DNA from: Haematococcus lacustris
Taxonomy: Eukaryota; Chlorophyta; Chlorophyceae; Chlamydomonadales; Haematococcaceae
Assembly: GCA_030144725.1 (NCBI GenBank)
Contig: JASKMD010000024.1
Span: 1,642,574 to 1,706,573, forward strand
Direction: 5' to 3'
DNA length: 64,000 nucleotides
The notes below the pieces were generated by a model that was given only the letters and a program-made list of their open reading frames with translations, ran no database searches and had not been told where the DNA came from. A program made the translations under genes and the position numbers. Shown in pieces: positions 30,220-41,327 of this stretch; positions within the stretch are counted from its first letter, which is position 1, and every line of letters begins with the position of its first letter.

Positions 30220-31989
30220 GTGCAGGCAGGAGCTAGGCTTGGTGCATTTGAACAAGCAGTCGGGGTTGGGACGGCGTGGGCAGGTACTTGTGCGGCTATA
30301 AGTGCAGCTGTGCGGTGTGGGGCATGCAGCCACAATACTGCCGTGAAGCAGTTGTTACAGCTCATGTTACGACTGAACCTCAACTCTCGGTGGTGTCCCG
30401 GTGGCATGCCCCTACTGTGTAGGAGCTGCTGGGCAACTGGTAGAGTTCAAGATGTGACCCTTGCCAAGTTTGGCATACGACCGTGAGGTTGCCCACTTGT
30501 ACAGCCGCACCTTGACACTGTAGTTTTGCTTCTGCGCTGTGTTACATTCCTTGATGCTGGATGAAGCAGGGATGGAGCATAGGAGCTGAGGATGCAGCTT
30601 TGGAGCGCTACGACAATGCAACGGGCTCGACTACTGGGGTGGGCACCTTTGCAGCTGCTTCGTGCGTCAATGCTCAACCATCCATGCATCAAGGAGGCTG
30701 AAGCTGGATGCAGCTGGCCCACCTCGCCCATAGCCACAGTTGGCCAGCCCCCCATCACAGCACTTGACCGCACCAGCTGCCACCTGCTACCTACCTCACC
30801 CAGCAAAGTGCCATGGAGTGTCCGTTGCAGGTGCAGCAGGGTTGGCCAGGCAGCAGTCAGGCATGGGGCAGACCGTCCTCTGTATCTCTTCGTGCTTGCA
30901 TGCTAGCCACTGCCCCCTGCTACCTGGGGTCACTGTGGCTTCTGGTGCATAGCCAACAAAGTTACTTACTTCACCTGGGCGTGCCTGCAGCCTACATGGC
31001 ACCCCCTGCTCCTGCCCCTGGTCAGCTGCAGCCAGTCCCTGCTGCCTGGTGCTGAGTGCAGCAGGTGGGTGCGGGCGCTGAGCCTCAGGCTGGCCAGGTG
31101 CCGGTCAGAGCTGACCGGCCGCTGCCAGCTCCAGGTCAAGGTGACTGGCTGGGCGCAGGAAGGGCAGCCAAATAGCGACCTGCCGAGGAAGTGGGTCAGC
31201 CCTGACCTGGCAGCCCTGGGCAGCAGTGCCTGGCCAGGGTGCTGGTGTGGGCAAGACATGGGAACAGTTGCAGACCAGGCATTGGGCCATGATGCGGTTC
31301 ATGATGACTAGCAAGGAAGAAAGCAGAGCATCGAGCATCAGCAGCACAACAGCTTCAGCAGCATGGGGACTGATCCCTGCATCAAGCCAGGTGCTACCCC
31401 TCCCTTGTGTGGTGTGAAGCAGGCAAGGTAAAGGGTTCCGAAGCCGGAGGCACCGCACCTGGCATCAATGGGTCGCTGCTTGTCACATAGTAGCTGCATG
31501 GGGTCAGGACTCGCAGCTGCAAATCCGGCTTGTCTAGTGATGCAAGTTGCCGGGTTGCCAGGTTGCCAGGTAGCTGGTTCAGTTGCCTGCTGCCTGGTAG
31601 TGTTAGAACAGCCAGCGCCTACATCATGGCATTACAGAGTCGTTGCTTGTCATGCTAGCTTTTGCGTGCAGGACTCCCAGTGGTCAGTCTCAGTTGTCTA
31701 CTGAAGCAGACGACTACCCTATGACAATGCAAGATGGCATCCAGGACGATGCTGATATCTGCGCTGAGATTTGTCCCTCTTGAAATACATGGAAAAAAAG
31801 CTGAGCGCCCGGCAAACCAAACGTGCTATAAGTAGCATGCAGCCCATGCTCGCTGCAGCCCTCCCTTGCAAAAGAGAAAGGGACGGACATTTGCTTGTTC
31901 AGCGGGCTGAAGTCGTGAGACTCGGACTAGGGTCACGAGCTCGATGGCGCGAGTTGGTTGTCTGCGATGTCCGCAGCGTTCAATGAGGT
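30220..31989. other. Gene-free stretch downstream of LRR copy 1
   Basis: About 1.8 kb with scattered short frames and no family motif. Confidence 0.5.
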
Positions 31990-32446
31990 ATCTGCAGCTG
32001 CGTACAATGCTCCCCCTACCGCTCTACAGGGCCGCAAGGAGGCCAGCCTCTAGCAGCCGACAGCTTGGTGTACAGCAGGAGCAGCCAGGAGTAGCAGGTG
32101 CACCCCCCACCACATACTCCTACCGCTGCCCACCCCCAGCGCAACACTGAGCACCACCAGCACTCTCTCGCTTTCAGGAGTGCAGGGGAAGGCCACTCAT
32201 GGACCCCTCAGTGTCACAGACTGCAGGTCATGTGTTCAACTGCCACCAGCCCTTCATCGCCTGCTGCACACCATGAGGGATTTGAGGCGGCAGCGCACCG
32301 CCTGCTGCCCTCCACTCCCCGCAGGCCCCCCCCCCTCACATGCAGCCTGACAGGCAGTGCCAGCGGTGAGCAAGGCAGCACTGAGCGCAGGCACAGCCAG
32401 GCCCCAGTGGAGGGCGCAGCATGTAGGGTGTTGCATGTAGGCACCT
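31990..32446 (+). repeat. Duplicated block, copy a (interrupted by element B)
   Basis: Closely matches 45340-45833: CTCTACNGGGCCGCAAGGAGGC, the CCACCACATACTCC stretch, ACTGCAGGTCATGTGTTCAACTGC and GGCCCCAGTGGAGG. The match resumes across element B at 38721 (CACCTGCTTATGCCCCTGGCCCTGCTGACCTT). No gene is recognised in it. Confidence 0.85.
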
Positions 32447-32880
32447 TGTAACGGAGCTGAGACCAGGGAGCCTGTGAGGGCGGGAGAACGAGACAGGACC
32501 CGGGGTCAGATAGAGTTCTGAGCCAAGGTTACAACATAGCAGAGATGACCAACAGAGCACGGCTTACCTGTGAGGGCGGGAGAACGAGACAGGACCCGGG
32601 GTCAGATAGAGTTCTGAGCCAAGGTGCCTGTCTCTGCCCTCACAGAGCCTTAAGTACTCAAAACCATTCACATTCTTAGTCATCCACGTGTAAAGGGAAA
32701 AGGTGTACGTAAACTGTGAACTTCTGTGCTCGGTGCATCCGCCTAGGTTCGGAGCACCTTGCACAGAGAACAACAGAAGCATCCACTGTAAGAAAAGAAC
32801 AAGTACTCAGTTCGCTAAAGATCAGACATGCAAGTCAGTTTAAAAGATGCAAGCCGCCCATGCTGCGCATGTCCACTACA
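32447..32880 (-). repeat. Element B 3' LTR
   Basis: 434 bp, identical by inspection to 38287-38720. It contains a 58-bp direct duplication (32471-32528 and 32567-32624). Confidence 0.96.
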
Positions 32881-32921
32881 TTCACCCCCCCTGGAAAAAA
32901 GATGTTTAGCCTCTAAACATG

Positions 32922-35680
32922 CTACCTGCGCTTCTTGGTAGCCTTAGCTTGCTTGCACTGATGACAAAGCCAGGCACCACGAGGCACAGAACGAAGTGGG
33001 GGTGACAGGCACGTGATGTGAAAACCCTTGTCGCATTGATCACAAAGCAACATCGGAGGCCGCGGTGAACGGCTGGCGCAGACTTGGCAGGCAGGGTCGT
33101 CGTCAACCGAGGCATGATGGCGGGCGGTGTAGTCCCGGATTAAGGCGGCGACCGCGTCCTGCTGCGCGAGTGCTGGCCCCCACTCCCAGGAGTTGAAGGA
33201 GTCGTCGTAGCCAGCCCACTTGATGAGGTACTGAAAAGCGTGCTGCGCGTCGTTCCAGCGACGACCCAGGATGGCTTCCACCGTGAAGTAAGCCTCGCCG
33301 TCGATGATCACGGGCGAAGGCTGAAGCTCCACGGTGCGCTCAGGGAAAGAGGAGGAGGAAAGGTAGTGGCGTAGGCGGCTGATGTGGAAGGTGGGGAGGA
33401 TACGCATGGAGGAAGGGAGGTCGAGCTTGTAGGAGACCGGGGAGTGCTTGGCCAGGACCTTGAAGGGCCCCACAAAACGAGGCTGGAGCTTGGCGCTGTT
33501 GACAGCAGTCTGCAGGTTCAGGTTGGCACAGCTGAGCAGCACCAGATCACCGACCTCAAACTCCTCATGGCGGCGATGCTGGTCAGCATGCAGCTTCTGG
33601 GTGTCAATGGAGCGCTGCAGGGCTGAGCGGGCGGCGGTAAGGTTGTTGCGCATGGAGGTGACGAAGTCCTCAGCTGCCTGGCTGGGCACAAGGGTGGGAG
33701 GGGGGAGCAAGAGAGCAGAGGGTGTGGTGGGGTGTTGGCCATAGTTGAGGTAGAAGGGGGTGAAGCCGGTGCCAACGTGCTCAGAGCTGTTGTAGGCAAA
33801 CTCCACGGCTGCAAGGTGCTGGTCCCAGTCAGTCTTGTGGTCGTTGACGTAGGGCCTCAGCATGTCCTCCACTGTGCGGTTGGCACGTTCTGTCTGGCCG
33901 TCGGTCTGGGGGTGGTAGGCTGAGGAGAGGAGGAGCCGGGTGCCGGTGAGGTGGAAGAGGGAGGTCCAGAAGTCAGATGTGAACTTGGGGTCACGGTCAG
34001 AGATGATGGCCTCCGGCAGGCCGTGGTGCTTGAAGATGTGGTCAAAGAAGAGGCGGGCGGTGTCCTGGGCGGTGGCGGTGGTGGTGGTGGGGATGAGGTG
34101 GATCATCTTGCTGAGCTTGTCGACGATGGTGAAGATCATGGTGTGGCCGCGGGGAGTAGCTGGAAGGGGCCCAATGAAGTCCATGCTGACCTGCTGCCAG
34201 TTGCGCGAGGGGATGGGGAGGGGCTGCAGCAGGCCAGGGGGCAGCTGGTTGGTGGCTTTGTTGCGCTGGCACTTGTCGCATGTGCGCACGTACTCTTGGA
34301 CAGTCTTGTGCATCTGCGGCCAATAGAAGTGACGCTGCAGCCGCTCCAGAGTCTTGGCACGCCCTAGGTGGGCAGCGGTGTGGGCGTCATGAGCTTCATG
34401 CAACAGCTGGGCGCGGAGAGGGGAGGAGGGGATGTAGAGGCGGGGAGAGGTGGAGGTGGTGTAGAGGCGGCCGTCAATGACCTGCAGATGGGTAGGGCTG
34501 GAGGGTGAAGGGGGGGAGAGGACCTGGGACAGGGCTGCTTGGTAGGCCGGGTCCTCGGGCGCATGGCGGTCAAAGGTGGAGAAGAAGGAGGGGTTAGGGT
34601 CAACGATGGAGAGGGCGGTGAGTTGGTGGTCAGGGCGACGGGAGAGGGCGTCCGGCACGGTGTGGTGCTTGCCAGCCTTGTGCACAAAGGTGATGTCGAA
34701 CTCCGCAAGGCGCTGGGTCCACCGCATCTGGCGCCCGGTGAGGTTGGACTGGGTCAGCACATGGGTGGTGGCGCTGTTGTCAGTCTCCACAATGAAGGGA
34801 CGACCCAGTAGGTAGTGGCGCCAGGTGGTGAGGGCATGAAGCACAGCCAGGAGCTCACGCTCATGGGCTGGGTAGTTGACCTGAGCCGGGTTGAGCTTGC
34901 GGCTCTCGTAGGCCACCACGTACTCGGCGCCGGAGGAGTCCTGTTGGGTAAGCACGGCACCAATGGCAAAGAGGGAGGCATCAGTCTTGACAGTGAAGGG
35001 AAGGGAGAAGTCAGGGGGACGCACGACGGGGGAGCTGGCCATGGCTGCCTTGATGTCGGCAAAGGCACGCTGCTCAGCCTCGCCCCAACGCCATGGCTGC
35101 TCATCACGCAGCAGGTCGGTGAGAGGGAGAACACGGTGGGCATGGTGGTGTAGGAGACGCCGGTAGTAGTTGGCGGTGCCGAGGAACGACCGTAGCTGGT
35201 GCTTGTCCTGTGGAGCAGGCCAGTCCAGCACAGCCTTGACCTTGGTGGGGTCTGGCTGGATGCCGGCGGCGGAGACGACGTGGCCCAGGAAGTCCACGGT
35301 GTCCAGCCAGAATGCGCACTTGGTCAGGTTAGCGCACAGTTGGTGTTGCCGCAAGAGGGAGAGGGTAAGGTGGAGGTGGCGCTCGTGGTCAGCGGCTGAC
35401 TTGGAGAACACAAGGATGTCGTCCAGGTAGACAAGCACAAAGTCATCCAGGTGGGGCTTGAAGACATCGTTCATGAGCTGCTGGAAGGTGGCTGGGGCAT
35501 TGCAGAGGCCAAAGGGGAGGACAGTGAACTCATAGTGCCCGTAACGGGTGCGGAAGGCGGTCTTGGGGATGTCCTCCTCAGCCACCCTGATCTGGTGATA
35601 CCCAGACCGGAGGTCGATCTTGGAAAAGACCTGGGCACCTGACAGCTGGTCCAGCAGATCATCGATGCGGGGGAGGGGGG
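32922..35680 (-). CDS. pol: Element B Pol, second part: RT, RNase H, integrase, chromodomain, PHD finger
   Basis: Continues the reverse transcriptase from PLPRIDDLL ([24 protein letters not shown]). RNase H follows ([15 protein letters not shown]), then integrase with an intact HHCC finger ([10 protein letters not shown]... CDKCQRNK) and DDE core ([28 protein letters not shown]). A chromodomain comes next ([17 protein letters not shown]). The last about 55 residues form a PHD finger: CQVC, LLCDQC, GFHITC and WLCHQC give C4-H-C3 spacing. PHD fingers usually read histone H3 tails; combined with a chromodomain this implies a two-part chromatin targeting module. The residues are directly visible; the targeting role is inference. 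Confidence 0.94.
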
Positions 35681-37362
35681 TAACGGTTCTTGAGGGTCTG
35701 CTGGTTGAGGGCACGGAAGTCCACACAGAGGCGCAGGCTGCCGTCCTTCTTGCGCACGAACAACACAGGGGCAGCAAAGGGGGAGGTGGATGGCCGGATG
35801 AAACCCTTGGCCAGGAGGTCGTCCAACTGCTTCTTCAGCTGGTCCAGCTCTGGCTGCGACATGCGGTAGATGGGACGGGGGGAGGGGGCAGGACCGGTGA
35901 GATGGATGGTGTGGTCCACGGAGCGGCGGGGCATGTCCTGGACTGCAGGCAGCTCCTTGGGAAAGACAGAGGGGTATTGCTGCACCAGTGCTGCCGCCTT
36001 GGGGTGGAGAGGGGGTGGATCAGGGGCAGGGGTGGAGGTAGAGGGTGAGGAAGAGGGGTTGGGCTGCTGGGTGAGCAGGGCCATGAAGACCTCATCATGC
36101 CGCGCTGCCCAGCGGAAGCGTGGCGCTGACAACAGGTTCAGCTGATCCGCTTGGAGTGGGGTGGGTGGGGGTGGGGTCAGGGTGTGGGTGGAACCGGCGT
36201 GATCCAGGCGTACGACGTTGTTGATCCAGTCCACACACGGGTTCCTGGCTGCCAGCCACGGCTTGCCGAGGACGATGTCAAAGGAGGGGTTGGGGATGTT
36301 TGCCATGGAGAGCTGTAAGCGATCGCGGTAGGTACCCATGCGGATGGAGCACGGTGGGAGGGTGTAGGTGGGTAGGGTAGTGTGTTTGGGGCCTGGGAGG
36401 AGGAGGCGACGGGGGGAGAGGGTGGTAGCCAAGTGCAGCCCATTGCGCATGAGGTACTGCTGGCTGACGATGTTCCCGGTGGCGCCGCTGTCTACCATGA
36501 ACCTGGCTGGGTGACCAGCAAAGGTGCCATGGAGGATAATCAGCTCTGAGGAGGGGCTGCTGCCACTGGCTGACAGGGAAGTGAGCACGATGGGGGAGGG
36601 CGCAGCAGCGGGGGAAGGGGTGGGGGTAGGGGTGGGAGTGGGAGTGGGTGGGGAGGTGTGGGAACGACAAAGAGCAGGAGGGGGACACGGAGGGGCAGGG
36701 GGAGAAGGTAAGGACCGGGGAGCGAGAGAATCGGCCGGCGGCTGGTCCTGAATAGCCAGCACGGCAAAGGGGTTGACATGGAGGAAGGCAGGTGCATCAG
36801 CATTGGCACGCTGCAACACAGCTGGGCGGGCTGTCCGGCCAGGCTGGGGAGGGCGAGGAGGGCTGCCACCTAGAGCTGCAGGTAGGGGCAGGGAGAACCG
36901 CACGACCTTACGAGGTCGTCCCGGTGGCGTGGAGCCAGCCACAGAAGGCTGCTTCAGAATGCTGCCAGCAGGTCTAACATGCTGCAGGGGTAAGGGCATG
37001 GATCTGACAACCTGCAGAGAGGGCCGGCCAGCAGTGTCCACCTTACCAGTGTACGGCTGGCAGGTGGGATGCAGGTCAGGGTAGGAGGGTGCAGGGGCAG
37101 GGAGGAGGAAGTAAGGCGCGCGGTGGGGACGAGCGCACCGGGGAGGACAAGGAGAGGAGGTGGAAAAGCAGAGGGGCTGGGAGGGGGGGGTGAGAGGGGG
37201 TGGGAGGGGGTGGGAGGGGGTGGTGGGAGGGGGTGGTGGGAGGGTCCGGAAGGCGACGTCTAGCGGCGGTCCCCCTTCCGTGGGCCGCTGCTGACGTCTG
37301 GGCGGGGAGGGCGGATGGGGCAGTCCTTCATGGTGTGCCCCGCCTTGCGGCAGTAGAAGCAC
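35659..37362 (-). CDS. pol: Element B Pol, first part: linker, protease, start of reverse transcriptase
   Basis: 567 codons overlapping gag in the -1 phase. A long Pro-rich linker precedes a retropepsin ([20 protein letters not shown]), then the reverse transcriptase N-terminus ([47 protein letters not shown]). The frame then derails into PPPPHR and stops. The cause is a run of six C where five would keep the frame (minus strand, about 35679-35684). The next frame continues at [12 protein letters not shown] without loss. Confidence 0.93.
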   Translation of the reverse strand: MLLLPQGGAHHEGLPHPPSPPRRQQRPTEGGPPLDVAFRTLPPPPPTTPSHPLPPPLTPPSQPLCFSTSSPCPPRCARPHRAPYFLLPAPAPSYPDLHPTCQPYTGKVDTAGRPSLQVVRSMPLPLQHVRPAGSILKQPSVAGSTPPGRPRKVVRFSLPLPAALGGSPPRPPQPGRTARPAVLQRANADAPAFLHVNPFAVLAIQDQPPADSLAPRSLPSPPAPPCPPPALCRSHTSPPTPTPTPTPTPSPAAAPSPIVLTSLSASGSSPSSELIILHGTFAGHPARFMVDSGATGNIVSQQYLMRNGLHLATTLSPRRLLLPGPKHTTLPTYTLPPCSIRMGTYRDRLQLSMANIPNPSFDIVLGKPWLAARNPCVDWINNVVRLDHAGSTHTLTPPPPTPLQADQLNLLSAPRFRWAARHDEVFMALLTQQPNPSSSPSTSTPAPDPPPLHPKAAALVQQYPSVFPKELPAVQDMPRRSVDHTIHLTGPAPSPRPIYRMSQPELDQLKKQLDDLLAKGFIRPSTSPFAAPVLFVRKKDGSLRLCVDFRALNQQTLKNRYPPPPHR

Positions 37363-38183
37363 GCCTTGCTGTCCCGCAGAGCCGCACGCTGAGCATCGGA
37401 GAGACGAGTGCCACGGCTGCGGTTTGGGCTGGTGTGGAGCATGGCGTCCAGCTCCATGGGCACCGCGGCAGCCTCAGGGCGGGGAGGGCGGGGAGTGGAG
37501 GGAGGGCGATAGGAGGAGCGGGAGGCTGAGGTGGAATAGGAGATGGCGTCCACCCGATCCGCGATGGTGGAGGCTTCGGAGAAAGAGGTTGGCTCGCGCA
37601 GCTCCAGCTCACGCCGCACTGAGGGCTTGAGGCCCCGGATGAACCGGTCGAGCTGTTCGGCGGGCGAGAGGTCCGTGACCTCCAGGCAGAGCGCTGTGAA
37701 CTCGCCAAGGTACCGCCGCACGGAGCTCGTTTGTGTGAGAGCTGCCAAGCGGTCCCTTGCATGGCGCAGCCGGTTGACAGGCGCGAACTGCCGCTCAAAA
37801 GCAGCGACAAAGCACGTCCATGAGGTGAAAGAGCTGACGCTGCTGCGGTACCACAGGAGAGCATGGCCGGAGAGGAGGGTGGCGACGTAGACGATCCGTT
37901 GGGCGTCCGTCAGCTCGGAGATTGTGAAAAAGAGATCCACTGCGAATAGCCAAGCCGCCACGTCCGTGGTACGGCTTCCAGAGAAAGTGGCGGGTGGATT
38001 GGCACGGGGCATACGCTGCTGTGGGGCAGGAGCGGGAGTAGGAGGAGGAGCAGGAGCAGGCGCGGGCGCCGCCGGAGTGGTTTGCTGCAGGGACAGTTGC
38101 GCGAGCTGCTGTTCCAGCCGCTGGATTGTGGCCTGCTGCTCCGAAAATACGCGTTGCATCTGAGCGATCTCTTCCGCGTTCAT
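37260..38183 (-). CDS. gag: Element B Gag
   Basis: 307 codons from ATG at 38183. A short coiled-coil N-terminus ([17 protein letters not shown]) and Pro/Ala linker precede the gypsy Gag core ([48 protein letters not shown]). A CCHC zinc knuckle [14 protein letters not shown] follows near the C-terminus. It overlaps the pol frame by 103 nt in the -1 phase, exactly as in element A. Confidence 0.95.
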   Translation of the reverse strand: MNAEEIAQMQRVFSEQQATIQRLEQQLAQLSLQQTTPAAPAPAPAPPPTPAPAPQQRMPRANPPATFSGSRTTDVAAWLFAVDLFFTISELTDAQRIVYVATLLSGHALLWYRSSVSSFTSWTCFVAAFERQFAPVNRLRHARDRLAALTQTSSVRRYLGEFTALCLEVTDLSPAEQLDRFIRGLKPSVRRELELREPTSFSEASTIADRVDAISYSTSASRSSYRPPSTPRPPRPEAAAVPMELDAMLHTSPNRSRGTRLSDAQRAALRDSKACFYCRKAGHTMKDCPIRPPRPDVSSGPRKGDRR

Positions 38184-38286
38184 GGCGGCGCGGGGTTAGC
38201 GGTGAGAATGCGGAGTGGGAGAGAGGAACGGTGGAGTGGGAGAGACGAGGGAAGAGCACTGCGGTTCCCGAGAGAGAAGGCACCAA

Positions 38287-38720
38287 TGTAACGGAGCTGA
38301 GACCAGGGAGCCTGTGAGGGCGGGAGAACGAGACAGGACCCGGGGTCAGATAGAGTTCTGAGCCAAGGTTACAACATAGCAGAGATGACCAACAGAGCAC
38401 GGCTTACCTGTGAGGGCGGGAGAACGAGACAGGACCCGGGGTCAGATAGAGTTCTGAGCCAAGGTGCCTGTCTCTGCCCTCACAGAGCCTTAAGTACTCA
38501 AAACCATTCACATTCTTAGTCATCCACGTGTAAAGGGAAAAGGTGTACGTAAACTGTGAACTTCTGTGCTCGGTGCATCCGCCTAGGTTCGGAGCACCTT
38601 GCACAGAGAACAACAGAAGCATCCACTGTAAGAAAAGAACAAGTACTCAGTTCGCTAAAGATCAGACATGCAAGTCAGTTTAAAAGATGCAAGCCGCCCA
38701 TGCTGCGCATGTCCACTACA
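38287..38720 (-). repeat. Element B 5' LTR
   Basis: 434 bp, identical by inspection to 32447-32880, with the same internal 58-bp duplication. Confidence 0.96.
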
Positions 38721-39113
38721 CACCTGCTTATGCCCCTGGCCCTGCTGACCTTTACCTGCACCAACCAGCCCCTACACATCCTCCTGCCCCCTCCCTGCTG
38801 CCCGCTACCTGCCTGCTGTGTTGCTCGATGTCATAACCAACCGGGCCATGCATCAGGGGGCAGCATCCAGTACAGCCACGAGCTGCCCACTGTCCATGAG
38901 GCTCTAACCCTGCAAGCCAGGGCACGGAGGCTGGCTGGCCCGCCCCGCTAGTGCAGGCGTGACCTAACTGGCGCATCACTGAAGTTAGGCTGAGCAGTGA
39001 GGCCATGTGTAAGTCAGCACCTTGGCTCTCAACCTTGAGCATTCATTGCAGTCGAACACACTAATTGTGAACCACTACAAAACGGTGTTTTTGCCTGTGT
39101 GGAGTTCCCATCG
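38721..39113. other. Right remainder of duplicated block and Fanzor-gene 3' flank
   Basis: The first about 60 bp continue the block interrupted by element B. After that no gene is seen. CACTAATTGT occurs here (39058) and again at 39228, on either side of the hairpin at 39114-39150. Confidence 0.5.
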
Positions 39114-39150
39114 CATGTGTATGCCATGGCCTAGACATGGCATACACATG
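39114..39150 (-). ncRNA. Perfect 15-bp hairpin downstream of the Fanzor-like gene
   Basis: CATGTGTATGCCATG (39114-39128), a 7-nt loop, then CATGGCATACACATG (39136-39150), exact inverted repeats about 100 bp past the stop codon. Fanzor guide RNAs are generally encoded at the 3' end of the locus, so this is a candidate structural element of such an RNA. A transposon-end hairpin or 3'-UTR element is equally possible. Confidence 0.3.
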
Positions 39151-39252
39151 GTCACGGTCGCCTACCACCTACATCATTACCTGACCCCTGTGACAGGGCA
39201 TGCGTAGAGTTGGCATGACAAAACATGCACTAATTGTAAGCTGATGACAGCT

Positions 39253-41327
39253 TCAAATGGGGGGGGCTTGCTGCTGCTGGGCCTTGGGTGGCTTGTCTCG
39301 CAGCCGCTTGTAGCCCAAGCCAGGGTACTCCTTGCCCTTGGCTGGCAGCGCTCCCTGGTCTGGCCAGTAGCACAGCTCCAGCGGCCGCCACCTGCTCTCC
39401 CCAATGCGCTGCATGTTCAGGGCCGCATTGCAGTCCCTGTCCAGCCACCTGCCTGGCTGTGGTGCTGGCTTGGCCTTGGCAGCCTTGCCTTTGCCCTTTG
39501 TGGGCTCAGCTGCCTCTGGCTCAGCCTTGGTGCGCTTGGTGCGCTTGGCTGGCAGGGGAGTGCTGGGCCCAGGCTCTGAGGCTGCTGCTGGCTGTGTGGC
39601 TGCTTGGCTGCTGCGTGGGGCCTGTGGGGGCTTGCGGGGGGGCACTACTGGGCACCACATCATGCCCCGCACTGGCTGGTCACGCTGCTGGCTCCAGGCT
39701 GGCCGCACTAGGCGGGGTTCCACCTGCCCTGCTGGGGGCTTCCAGCCTGCAGGCCTGGTGGCCCCGCGCTTGTTCAGCTGCCTCTCACAAGGCTGCTGGC
39801 CATTTACTGCGGAGCTGACCCAGCTGGTGCGGTGCTCATCCACTAGCACCACCCTGCCCCGCCGCTGGTCTGTCCCCCTGGTCCTGCACACCACCTTGCG
39901 GCAGGCACGCAACACCGCATCAGCACCCCACCCACCCCCAGTGCCAATGCCAGCTGCACCAAAGAAGACCACCAGCTGCTTGGCATGCCCATGACGCTCC
40001 ATGGAAACCTCGGCCATGCCCTCCTCCAACTGCAGGTATGCACACAAGGCAAACACATGGTGGCTGACATGGTGGCGCCAGGTTAGGCATGGCACAGTCA
40101 ACTACCTTTTCATGTCATGCCCATGCTTCCTACCAATCCACCACCTCCCAGCTCTTAACCCTCCCTCCCTCCCACCCACCTTCCCACCCACCCTCACCTT
40201 CTTGAAGAACTGCTCCAGTGTCCGGTCCTGGGCTCCGTACAGCCTCAGCCGCTGCTCTGCCCACTTGGGGTCCAGGTACACCTCCCACACCGCATCCCAG
40301 GTGGCCAGGGTGACGGTGATGTGCTTCAGGTTGGCCTCCATGGAGGTGCCGGCTGAGCTTGCTGCTGCCAGGTGCTGGAGGTGGGGCTTGATCGGTGCTA
40401 GCCACCGCTCAGTGTTACGGCGGGCATTGTTCAGGCCACTGCCATGCTTGACCTCGCCCTTGGTCAGCTTCCACCGGCGCAGCTGGTCTGCCTGCAGCTG
40501 GCCTGTCATCGGGTCCCACACCCCAGAGGCTGCGCTGACTGCCTGGGTGACGCCGGGGTCGATTCCCACCCCAATCTGAGTGTCTGGGTTGAACACAAAC
40601 TCACGCTGCTCAGCTAGGCCCTTGCCAATGCGGGGCAGTCCCAACTCATGGGCCGATACTGCTGCTGCACCTGGGGCTGCCGCTGGGCTGCTGTTGCTGC
40701 TGGAGGGGCCTGCTCCTGAGGGTGGGGCAGGAGGAGGGGGGAGGGGGCGAGGGGGGAGGGGGGTAGGAGTGCAGCATCCAGTGCACGGGGAGGCTGCACG
40801 GCTGGAGGTGTAGTGGCGCTGGGGTACCCAGGTGTGGAGTGGCCCACAAGGCATGTCAGGAAGATCCTGAGCACATACTGTGACGCGATGACGCGGAGCT
40901 GAGAATGGATGCCGGCCCTCAGCTGGAAATGGGCCAGTAGCTTGCGCCTCGTCTTCTTGCAGCCGCACAGCACAGCGCCACCCGGGACTTTGATCACCTG
41001 CAGGCAATAACGATCAATTTTTTGACAGGCCGGCAATGCGGGGACACCAATAGTGCGGGGACACGAGCAGTGCTGGGGCATACAAGGCGGGGGTGCGTAC
41101 CTGTCGGCGCTGGGTGGTCCATTCAGCCCTTCGCTCCTCGCGTTGTTTGGCTGGAGGGGTCCTAGGACCTGCGCTGGCATGAACAGTAGCGATGTGAGCA
41201 GCGCGGACCTTGTCGGACTGCACAGTTGCAGCGGACCACACCACGACTACGACGAACCTTGTTTTCGCGGGCTTTCAATCGGAAGCGGATCTTGCTCCGC
41301 GGCACTGGGCCGCTTCCTCGGAGGCAT
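39253..41327 (-). CDS. Fanzor/TnpB-like RNA-guided nuclease homolog
   Basis: Multi-exon minus-strand gene. Likely exons: MPPRKR start at 41327 (junction uncertain), 41217-41101 (REERRAEWTTQRRQ), 40997-40198, 40029-39253; the last intron is phase 0 with a GTGAGG donor and CTGCAG acceptor. RuvC-like motifs appear in order: first Asp in IGVGIDPGVTQ, Glu in VVLVDEHRTS, last Asp in RWLDRDCNAALNMQR. This is the arrangement of TnpB and its eukaryotic Fanzor relatives. Between the second and third motifs a zinc-ribbon region is degenerate (SSAVNGQQPC, MMWCPVV). The C-terminus ends LGYKRLRD plus a Gln-rich tail. A one-base frame change occurs in C-rich codons near 40735-40770, so this copy may be broken or mis-assembled. 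The family assignment rests on motif order from memory. Confidence 0.75.

Larger units (their letters stand above)
32447..38720 (-). mobile_element. Element B: Ty3/gypsy chromovirus with chromodomain and PHD finger
   Basis: 6,274 bp bounded by identical 434-bp LTRs (32447-32880, 38287-38720; TGTAAC...ACTACA). CACCT flanks it on both sides (32442-32446, 38721-38725). The homologous unoccupied site at 45779-45783 has a single CACCT, which confirms the insertion boundaries. On the minus strand: LTR, primer-site candidate TTGGTGCCTTC, gag, protease-RT-RNase H-integrase, chromodomain, PHD finger, polypurine tract, LTR. One base too many in a C run near 35680 breaks pol. Identical LTRs imply a very recent insertion. 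Confidence 0.96.

Noticed and set aside
37261..37362. Slippery heptamer for -1 frameshifting in the gag-pol overlap
   Set aside because: The -1 overlap is clear, but the nearest candidate (AAG GGG GAC) does not fit the X-XXY-YYZ pattern in the gag frame.
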